A program made the position numbers and the translations under genes. Under the pieces are notes generated by a model, which searched no databases, had not been told where the DNA came from, and was given only the letters and a program-made list of their open reading frames with translations. From positions 1-11,515 of the forward strand of contig JALTMS010000529.1 of assembly GCA_027001345.1 (NCBI GenBank): a stretch of 11,515 nt of DNA, in the 5' to 3' direction. Source of the stretch: Acidobacteriota bacterium (GTDB lineage Bacteria > Acidobacteriota > Polarisedimenticolia > J045). Shown piece by piece: positions 1 through 5,356 of this stretch (its first letter is position 1; each line of letters opens with the position of its first letter).

Positions 1-74
1 GCGATGTACAGGGCGTGGGGTACGATCGCCCTGCTGCTGGCGGCGGCGATCGTACCCCACGCCCTGTACATCGC
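1..74. repeat. Perfect 30-bp inverted repeat at the window edge
   Basis: Bases 1-30 are the exact reverse complement of bases 45-74, with a 14-base spacer (31-44). The left arm begins at the first base of the window, so the repeat could extend further left. The right arm encodes IVPHALYIA, which reads naturally into the RVGGDHFEY motif of the gene. The left arm in the same frame encodes AMYRAWGTIA, which looks like its reverse-complement by-product. A perfect arm of this length inside coding sequence is unusual. A fold-back chimera at a contig end is the simplest explanation; a real hairpin is possible. Confidence 0.9.
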
Positions 75-1008
75 CCGCGTCGGTGGCGACCACTTCGAGT
101 ACCGCCCGCTGGACTTTTACTTTCCGCTGCTCTTTCTGCTGGTCTACGAAGGACTGGCAAGCATCCCCGCCGGTCGACGCCGCGGTGTGCTGGCCGCAGG
201 GGCGGTGGCGCTGATCGTGCTGGGCCTGGTGGAACTCCCCCTGCAATCACGGCTGCAAGCGCCCAGGGAGTACATCTCCGGCTTTCCCGGCGCCCAGTGG
301 GCCCTGCCCCAGGGCGGCGCCACGTACATGGATCCCGACCGCGATCCGATCTATCGCTGGCCCCCCCTGCGTTTTCTCGCCCGGCTCCACGCTGCGGGCC
401 TGCGCTCGCTCAGCCGTCGTTTCGTCGGCATCCGCCAGGAAGAGCACGCCCATTTCTCTCGCACCGTCACGACCTGCGGCCTTCAACTCCGTCGGGTGAT
501 CGACGAACGACGCCTGCCCCGCGACATCTACATCGCCATCGATTCGGTGGGTGCGATTCCCTATTACGGCCACGTCAGGACTCTCGACCGGCTGGGGCTG
601 ACCGATGCCCACGTCGCCCGGGGGGGGCACCGCAGCGACGGCGTGCGGGCGATGGCCCACGACCGCTACGCCTCGATCGCCTATGCCATCGAGCGCGGAG
701 TGGATCTGTGGGCGGTGGACAACGTCCGGCCGATCATCCGCTACGACGATCCGGTGTTCGAGCCGGTGATGGAGCGCGCCGCCCGGGCCCGCGCACCGAT
801 CTACTGGGCCGACGTGGGCCAGGGCTACCTGCTGGTGGCCCTGCTGCTCGAGGAGATCGACGCTGCACGGGCACGGATGCCGGAACTGGACTTCCACCCG
901 GCGCGGGATCGCGCCGCTCTGGCGACCTGGCTCGCCGCGCAGCGCAGCGGCGACGAATCGCTCACTCCGACTCCGGCTCGACCCCCAACCCGTCAGCCAC
1001 CCGGTTGA
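1..1008 (+). CDS. Membrane glycosyltransferase-like protein, C-terminal part (5' end outside window)
   Basis: The reading frame is open from the first base, so the gene very likely starts upstream; the ATG at 4 lies inside an inverted repeat and is not a convincing start. The visible part has two hydrophobic segments (about residues 6-24 and 60-78), with the motif RVGGDHFEYRPLDFYFPLL between them. A long soluble C-terminal region follows, including IAIDSVGAIPYYGHVRTLD. These resemble the last membrane helices and periplasmic tail of GT-C-fold, polyprenyl-phosphate-dependent glycosyltransferases of the AftB-like or PMT-like kind. Such enzymes transfer sugars to envelope glycans or proteins on the outer face of the inner membrane. 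The catalytic N-terminal loops are missing here, so donor and acceptor cannot be judged. The last 47 bases overlap the 3' end of the convergent AhpD-like gene. The family call is moderately secure; a specific function is not. Confidence 0.6.
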   Translation, partial: AMYRAWGTIALLLAAAIVPHALYIARVGGDHFEYRPLDFYFPLLFLLVYEGLASIPAGRRRGVLAAGAVALIVLGLVELPLQSRLQAPREYISGFPGAQWALPQGGATYMDPDRDPIYRWPPLRFLARLHAAGLRSLSRRFVGIRQEEHAHFSRTVTTCGLQLRRVIDERRLPRDIYIAIDSVGAIPYYGHVRTLDRLGLTDAHVARGGHRSDGVRAMAHDRYASIAYAIERGVDLWAVDNVRPIIRYDDPVFEPVMERAARARAPIYWADVGQGYLLVALLLEEIDAARARMPELDFHPARDRAALATWLAAQRSGDESLTPTPARPPTRQPPG

Positions 1009-1498
1009 TGTAGTTGAAGTAGGCCGCCACCTGGACGGCAGCGTGAATCATCGCGTCGTCGGCGCCGGCCGCGCGCAGCGCATCGATGTCTTCCCGACAG
1101 CAACTCGCCGGCGTCAGCGTCAGCTTGCGGGCATAGTCCAGCAACGCCCGCTGGGCATCATCAAGGGCCGCCGAGGGATCAGCGGAGACCAGGGTTTCGA
1201 CCTTGTCGGCGGGAGCCTCGGCACGGAGGTCCACGAGGTGCGCTTGCAGTCAGTAATGGCAGTCGTTGAGCCGCGAGACGGTCACCCCGATCAGCTCACG
1301 AAACCAGCGCGGCAGGGGCGAGTCCGGATGGAGCACGACCGCCTGATAAATGCCTCCGGAAGCGAGCAGAATGTGGGGCTCGAGGGACTGGGCCCGGACG
1401 ATGCCGAAAACCCTGCCGGCCCGGCGGATCGCAGCCTGATAGACCCTGGCCAGCTTGCCCGTGGCGGCCTGGGGAGCGATGGTACGGATCCAGGTCAT
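962..1498 (-). CDS. AhpD-like (carboxymuconolactone decarboxylase family) selenoprotein, CxxU, UGA read through as Sec
   Basis: Two in-frame open stretches, separated by one TGA (1252-1250), form a single 178-residue protein. The first part starts MTWIRTIAPQAATGKLARVY and ends in NDCHY. After the UGA it continues LQAHLVDLRAEAPAD and ends in VAAYFNYINRVADGLGVEPE, both typical of uncharacterised peroxidase-related AhpD-fold proteins. The UGA sits where the family has the second Cys of CxxC, giving C80-H-Y-U83. E68, C80, U83 and H87 are spaced 12, 3 and 4, matching Glu118, Cys130, Cys133 and His137 of Mycobacterium tuberculosis AhpD as I recall them. AhpD-like CxxU selenoproteins are known from metagenomic surveys. 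The expected role is thiol- or selenol-dependent peroxide or disulfide chemistry in the cytoplasm. The start at 1498 overlaps the upstream dehydrogenase stop (ATGA) and follows a strong GGAGGAGG. Alternatives are a pseudogene or a C-to-A base error. Confidence 0.82.
1216..1238 (-). promoter_or_regulatory. Candidate bacterial SECIS stem-loop
   Basis: Starting 12 nt after the UGA, the minus strand can form a 5-bp stem, CCUCG (1238-1234) with CGAGG (1220-1216), closed by a 13-nt loop (1233-1221) that starts UGGACC. Bacterial SECIS elements lie just downstream of the UGA, within the coding sequence. Their apical loop is roughly 16-37 nt away and has a G in its first two positions; this hairpin fits both criteria. 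The stem is short and GC-rich DNA forms such hairpins by chance, so this is only supporting evidence. An RNA fold of the 60 nt after the UGA would test it. Confidence 0.45.
1250..1252 (-). other. In-frame UGA codon proposed to encode selenocysteine
   Basis: The plus strand reads TCA here, so the minus-strand codon is TGA. The codons before it are gac tgc cat tac (D C H Y) and those after it are ctg caa gcg cac (L Q A H). Homologues have NHCHYC followed by AxH, so the UGA replaces the resolving or attacking cysteine codon (TGC or TGT) and nothing else. Conserved sequence continues for 95 codons in the same frame, so this is not the natural end of the gene. Confidence 0.8.
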
Positions 1499-2649
1499 GG
1501 CGCCTCCTCCACTGTTTCCTCGTAGCTACAGCTCACCCCCCGCTCTCCGAGTTCTGTCAGGACGTGGCGGAACAGGGCGCTGTCGTCGCCCAGGCGCTCG
1601 GGGGCGATCACGCCCCTGGCCTCCACGCGACCCTGGTCGATCAGCCGGGCGACGATGGCGCAGGGGAAGGCGGTGGTGCGGGCCATGCTGCTCTGCTCCC
1701 GGCGCCGGTCGTAGCGATCGAGCAAGTCCCAGCTCAGGGTGACCCGCCGGCCGTCCCGACTGCCCCGGACGATCACCCGCATCACCGTCAGATCTTCCTC
1801 CCCCGGGCCGTAGCTCCAGGAGGGGAAGACCAGCTTGCTGAACAGGTCCACCGGCCGCAGACAGACTCCCTCGACCTCCACCGGCTCGGTGGAGAAGAAA
1901 CCCGCATGGCGGAAGACCTTCATCAATTCCACGTGCCCCGGGTAGCGCAGGGTCTTTTCCTTCATGTCGGGGACGACCAGTGTCTCGACCAGGCTGCGCA
2001 GACCGTCGGTGTTGAAGGCCTCGACAGTGCCCACGCCCGGAAAGTCGATCAGCTCGCACTCACTCAGCGCCGGCTTTTCCACCACCCGCCCGCGCTCGAC
2101 CAGGCGGCAGGGACGGGTGTACTCCTCGATCACGTCCCGCGGCGCGAAGGCCGCCTTGTACTCGAAGGGCCACTGGCGCACCACCGGCAGGCCGCCGACG
2201 TAGATCTCCACGCTCCGGGCCTGGTCCAAAGCGGCCACGCCGGCGCCGGCCATCATGTGGCTCAGCCCCGGCGCCACACCGCAGTCGGTGACCACGGTAA
2301 CACCTGCCTGGCGGGCCTTTTCGTCGAGATCGGCGGCCCGCTCGGGCATGAAGGAGATGTCGCAGTAGTTCCTGCGAGCCTCGATCACCGCCTCGAGCAC
2401 ACGGTAGCCGATGGCACTGGAAAGGGCGCCGATCACCATTTCGTGACGGCCCGCGATCTCCTTGACCGTCGCGGAATCCGCCAGATCGGCGCACTCGACG
2501 CTGACCTTCGAGCCGACGCGGCGCTGAAGCTGCTCGAGGCGCGTGGCATCGCGATCAGCGACAGTGACCCGGTAGCCGCCCCCCCGAGCCAGATCCTCGG
2601 CGATCACCGAGCCCACCATACCCGCTCCCAACACCACGACGCTGCGCAT
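1495..2649 (-). CDS. Saccharopine dehydrogenase family oxidoreductase, L-lysine 6-dehydrogenase-like
   Basis: This 384-residue protein begins MRSVVVLGAGMVG, a Rossmann beta-alpha-beta unit with GxGxxG at residues 8-13 and an acidic residue (D32) that suits NAD(H). The middle carries family landmarks: DCGVAPGLSHMMAG (122-135), the GGLP turn (152-155), EAFNTDGLRSL (210-220) and EKTLRYPGH (231-239). The C-terminal part ends with SMARTTAFP (320-328). Length and motifs match L-lysine 6-dehydrogenases, which oxidise the lysine epsilon-amino group to the aminoadipate semialdehyde. Many family members have unknown substrates, so only the class is firm. The start at 2649 leaves GAGG four bases upstream; an in-frame extension to 2730 lacks family sequence. 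The stop overlaps the selenoprotein start by 4 nt (ATGA), so the two form an operon. Lysine breakdown or amine oxidation beside a peroxide-handling selenoprotein is plausible but inferred. Confidence 0.85.
   Translation of the reverse strand: MRSVVVLGAGMVGSVIAEDLARGGGYRVTVADRDATRLEQLQRRVGSKVSVECADLADSATVKEIAGRHEMVIGALSSAIGYRVLEAVIEARRNYCDISFMPERAADLDEKARQAGVTVVTDCGVAPGLSHMMAGAGVAALDQARSVEIYVGGLPVVRQWPFEYKAAFAPRDVIEEYTRPCRLVERGRVVEKPALSECELIDFPGVGTVEAFNTDGLRSLVETLVVPDMKEKTLRYPGHVELMKVFRHAGFFSTEPVEVEGVCLRPVDLFSKLVFPSWSYGPGEEDLTVMRVIVRGSRDGRRVTLSWDLLDRYDRRREQSSMARTTAFPCAIVARLIDQGRVEARGVIAPERLGDDSALFRHVLTELGERGVSCSYEETVEEAP
1503..1510 (-). promoter_or_regulatory. Strong ribosome binding site for the AhpD-like selenoprotein
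   Basis: GGAGGAGG on the minus strand lies 4 nt upstream of the ATG at 1498, inside the last codons of the upstream dehydrogenase gene (it encodes part of the EEAP tail). With the ATGA stop-start overlap it fixes the start and points to translational coupling. Confidence 0.75.
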
Positions 2650-2672
2650 TGTCCCTCGCCATCGACGGCAGG

Positions 2673-2701
2673 CTGCCCTGCCCGCCTTCCCCAAGTACAA
2701 T
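2673..2701 (+). promoter_or_regulatory. Candidate promoter for the aminopeptidase gene
   Basis: TACAAT (2696-2701) is a good -10 hexamer (5 of 6 consensus bases) about 40 nt upstream of the ATG at 2742. The -35 position, 17 nt upstream, is CTGCCC (2673-2678) and matches poorly. The -10 overlaps the minus-strand -10 in a short, nearly symmetric TACAATA block, so the two divergent units may share one melting site. Confidence 0.35.
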
Positions 2702-2725
2702 AGCCGGCCCTGCAATGATTTCCAA
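2697..2725 (-). promoter_or_regulatory. Candidate sigma70-type promoter for the dehydrogenase-selenoprotein operon
   Basis: On the minus strand TTGGAA (2725-2720) is followed, after exactly 17 nt, by TATTGT (2702-2697). Each hexamer matches 4 of 6 consensus bases. Transcription would begin about 40 nt upstream of the ATG at 2649. The -10 site overlaps the -10 site of the candidate promoter on the other strand. This was found by eye only. Confidence 0.4.
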
Positions 2726-2741
2726 TGCACCGAGGTGCTCG

Positions 2742-3830
2742 ATGTTCGACACGGCCAAGCTGCTGACAGACGTCTTCGACCCTCAGCCGGGGGAGCGGGC
2801 GGTGGTGATGGTGGACCTGCCCACCTCCGCTGTTCCCGACAATCCCCAGTGGCAGCAGCGACGGGCGATGGCGGCCGAGTGGCGCGACGTGCTCGAGCAG
2901 CTCGGCCGCCAGCGCGGCTTCGAGGTGCTGCCCCTGCTGACCTTCCCCGCCACCGGGGGCAACAATGCCGACCTGCCGGCCCGAGGAACCCTCGACGGTC
3001 AGAACGTCGAGCTGCTCACCACCCTGCTCTCCGCCACGCTGGTCATCGCCCTGACCGAATTCTCCGCCACCGCTCCGCTGGCTCACCTGGCCGACCGCAA
3101 GCGGGACTTCCGCGCCGCCTCGATGCCGGGCGTCGCCCGCAGCATGGAGCAGACGGCCCTCGCCGCGGACTACACCGAGGTGGCCCGCCGCTGCCGGCTG
3201 ATCTTCGACAGGATGCAGGGCGCCGAGCTGTGCGACGTGACCTTCTCCACCGGCCACCGCTGCTGGTTCGATCTGCGCTTCCGCACCCCTGAAATGGACG
3301 ACGGCTTCCTGCCCCGCTTCAAGCCCGGAGACCGGATCATCAACCTCCCTTCAGGGGAGACCTTCGTCGTTCCCTACGAGGGAGAACGCCAGGGAGTTCC
3401 GTCGTGGACCGCCGGCACGATTCCGGTCAGCGAAGAGGGCGAGACGGCCTTGTTCCGAATCCACGCCAACCGCGTGGTCGAGGTGGAGGGCAGCGGCCCG
3501 GTGGCCGGTAGGTACCGTGCACTGTTCGCCGAGGATCCGGCCCGGGCCAACATCGCCGAGCTGGCCTTCGGCGTCAATGACAAGGCTCGGGTCAGCGGCA
3601 TCGTCCTGGAGGATGAGAAGGCCGGCTTCCACTGGGCCTTCGGCCGCTCGGATCACCTCGGAGGCGTGACCGGCGTCGACTGTTTCCGCTCCGCCTCGAC
3701 GGTCGTGCATCAAGACATCGTCTACGCCCGGGGCAACCCGATTCGGGTCGAGCGCGCCACGCTGCGTACCCCGGGACGGGCGGACGATGACATCATCGTG
3801 GGTGGCAAATACCGATTCCAGCCCGGATGA
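2742..3830 (+). CDS. M29-type (thermophilic aminopeptidase-like) metallopeptidase
   Basis: The start at 2742 (MFDTAKLL) has GAGGTG four nt upstream and gives 362 residues, the usual length for the family. Upstream in-frame starts would add a low-complexity leader and overlap the divergent gene's start. There is no signal peptide, so it should be cytoplasmic. Candidate metal ligands occur in the order expected for M29 peptidases: E273 in IAELAFG, E290/E292 in LEDEK, H297 in GFHWAFG, and H323 with D325 in HQDIVY. NLPSGETF (201-208) is the other conserved block. M29 enzymes remove N-terminal amino acids using a two-metal centre. The related NicX-type dioxygenases share the fold, so an oxygenase role cannot be fully excluded. 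The gene is transcribed away from the dehydrogenase-selenoprotein operon; a peptidase supplying amino acids to that operon is a reasonable but untested link. Confidence 0.78.
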   Translation: MFDTAKLLTDVFDPQPGERAVVMVDLPTSAVPDNPQWQQRRAMAAEWRDVLEQLGRQRGFEVLPLLTFPATGGNNADLPARGTLDGQNVELLTTLLSATLVIALTEFSATAPLAHLADRKRDFRAASMPGVARSMEQTALAADYTEVARRCRLIFDRMQGAELCDVTFSTGHRCWFDLRFRTPEMDDGFLPRFKPGDRIINLPSGETFVVPYEGERQGVPSWTAGTIPVSEEGETALFRIHANRVVEVEGSGPVAGRYRALFAEDPARANIAELAFGVNDKARVSGIVLEDEKAGFHWAFGRSDHLGGVTGVDCFRSASTVVHQDIVYARGNPIRVERATLRTPGRADDDIIVGGKYRFQPG

Positions 3831-3835
3831 TGCGT

Positions 3836-3871
3836 GAGCCCTTCGGCCGCGCGTCCGCATCCGATGGGCTC
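3836..3871. other. Intergenic hairpin between the aminopeptidase and protease-cluster genes
   Basis: The left arm 3836-3846 (GAGCCCTTCGG) pairs with 3861-3871 (CCGATGGGCTC) in ten base pairs with one T-T mismatch, around a 14-nt loop. It starts 6 nt after the aminopeptidase stop. There is no U-run on either strand, so it is not a standard intrinsic terminator. It could slow or process the transcript between the two units. No convincing promoter was seen in the 71-bp gap, so the protease cluster may be read through from upstream. Confidence 0.45.
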
Positions 3872-3890
3872 ATGCGCCGTCCGAGCTAGC

Positions 3891-3896
3891 AGGAGG
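3891..3896 (+). promoter_or_regulatory. Ribosome binding site fixing a TTG start
   Basis: A perfect AGGAGG stands 5 nt before the TTG at 3902. The nearer TTG at 3897 runs into a stop after two codons. No ATG gives a complete signal peptide, so TTG at 3902 is the supported start. Confidence 0.75.
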
Positions 3897-3901
3897 TTGT
3901 C

Positions 3902-5356
3902 TTGAGATTCCCCTTCGGTCTGACCGCTCTGGCCCTGCTGCTCGTCGGCACCGGCCCGGCAATCGCCGCCCCTCCCCTGGAGCTGTCGGTGGTGCGGATC
4001 CTCAATCGATCCCAGCGCAGCAACTGGGTCGCCCCGTGGAACGCTCTGGGCACATCGACCAGCACCGGCAGTGGTTTCATCATCGATGGCGGGCTGATCA
4101 TGACCAATGCCCACGTGGTCTCCGATGCCCGCCTGCTCTACGTCTTCCTGCACAACGACCCCAACCCTCACCAGCTCCGGGTCAAGGTCATCGGCCACGA
4201 CTGTGACCTGGCGCTGGTCGAACCTGTGGAGGAAGGCCTGCTCGACGACTATCCGGCGCTGGAATTCGGCCCGCTGCCGGCCCATCGTTCGACGGTGGAG
4301 ACCTACGGCTTTCCCGCCGGCGGCGAGCGCATCTCCTCGACCCGAGGCGTGGTCTCGCGCATCGAGATGCAGGCCTATGCCCACTCGGGCATCGACGCGC
4401 ATCTGACCGTGCAGACCGACGCGGCGATCAATCCCGGCAACAGCGGCGGACCGGTGGTGCAAGACGGCAAGGTCGTCGGCGTGGCCTTCCAGGGCACCTC
4501 CCAGTTGGAGAACACGGGCTACTTCATTCCCACCGAGGTGGTCGATCACTTCCTGCGAGACGCGGCGGACGGCCGCTACGACGGCTACCCCGAGCTGGGG
4601 GTGATCACCTCCAACATGGAAAACCCGGCGGCGCGCAGAAGGGCGGGCATGAACGAAGGTCTCAGCGGCGTGCGCGTCGATGCGGTGTTCCCCGGCGGCA
4701 GCGCCGATGGCCACCTGCGCCCGGGGGACGTCCTGCTCGCCGTCGACGGCCACTCGGTGGCCAACGACGGTTCGACCTTGATCGACGATTTTCGCGGCGA
4801 CTTCGGAGCGGTGGTCGATCGCCACCAGATCGGCGAACAGTTGCAGGTGCGCCTGCTGCGCGACGGGCAGGTGCTCGAGACCGCCGTGACCATGCGCTCG
4901 CTGCCCCGACTCCGGCTGCTGGCCAACAGCTACGATCGGCGACCACGATACTTCGTCTACGGCGGACTGGTCTTCATGCCCCTCGACCGGGAGCTGTTGT
5001 CGACCTACGGCCAGAACCTGCCACTGAAGACCGACCTGCTCTATGAACTCTACCAGCGGCCACTGGTCGAGCCGGGGCTGGACAAACGCGAACCGGTGGT
5101 CCTGCTGCGGCGCCTCGACCACGCGGTCAACGCCAACATGGCCTGGCACCGCGACCAGGTGGTCGAAAAGGTCAACGGGAGAAAGATCCGCGACCTCGAA
5201 GACCTGATCGATGCGGTGGAATCGAATCGCGGACGCTTCCACGTCTTCGAGTTCACCTATCACCACCGCTTCGGTGTGCTCGACCGCGAGCAGGCCGACG
5301 CCGCCAACGAGGAGATCCTTCACCTCTACGGCATTCCCGAGGATCGACACCTATGA
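3902..5356 (+). CDS. Deg-type periplasmic trypsin-like serine protease with PDZ domains (active)
   Basis: This 484-residue protein begins (TTG start) with a signal peptide, MRFPFGLTALALLLVG to about residue 22, with a likely cut after AIA. The trypsin-like domain (about 40-220) has the full triad: H71 in TNAHVV, D102 in CDLAL and S181 in NPGNSGGP. A PDZ domain follows (about 228-335, with GSADGHLRPGDVLLAVDG). A second, PDZ_3-like region (about 345-480) starts YFVYGGLVFMPL, as in plant and bacterial Deg proteases that have a divergent last PDZ. The family degrades or refolds damaged envelope proteins as trimers or larger cages. No transmembrane anchor is seen after the signal peptide, so it is probably soluble in the periplasm. 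It overlaps the next gene by ATGA; that gene encodes an inactive paralogue of similar length and domain order. Confidence 0.9.
   Translation: MRFPFGLTALALLLVGTGPAIAAPPLELSVVRILNRSQRSNWVAPWNALGTSTSTGSGFIIDGGLIMTNAHVVSDARLLYVFLHNDPNPHQLRVKVIGHDCDLALVEPVEEGLLDDYPALEFGPLPAHRSTVETYGFPAGGERISSTRGVVSRIEMQAYAHSGIDAHLTVQTDAAINPGNSGGPVVQDGKVVGVAFQGTSQLENTGYFIPTEVVDHFLRDAADGRYDGYPELGVITSNMENPAARRRAGMNEGLSGVRVDAVFPGGSADGHLRPGDVLLAVDGHSVANDGSTLIDDFRGDFGAVVDRHQIGEQLQVRLLRDGQVLETAVTMRSLPRLRLLANSYDRRPRYFVYGGLVFMPLDRELLSTYGQNLPLKTDLLYELYQRPLVEPGLDKREPVVLLRRLDHAVNANMAWHRDQVVEKVNGRKIRDLEDLIDAVESNRGRFHVFEFTYHHRFGVLDREQADAANEEILHLYGIPEDRHL

Noticed and set aside
1250..1252. TGA as a true stop, giving an 82-residue truncated AhpD-like protein or a pseudogene
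   Set aside because: Conserved family sequence continues for 95 codons in the same frame and the stop replaces exactly the redox Cys. Random decay or error would rarely hit that codon alone. A base error stays possible.
1564..2703. 379-codon plus-strand frame opposite the dehydrogenase
   Set aside because: It has His- and Ala-rich shadow composition and no motifs, and the minus-strand gene has clear family motifs throughout.
2650..2730. Upstream start for the dehydrogenase gene (27 extra residues)
   Set aside because: The extension has no family sequence and would overlap the promoter region; the Rossmann strand begins right at 2649.
3722..5350. Long 542-codon open frame opposite the active protease
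   Set aside because: It is antisense to a gene with a complete catalytic triad and signal peptide, with composition typical of an antisense shadow.
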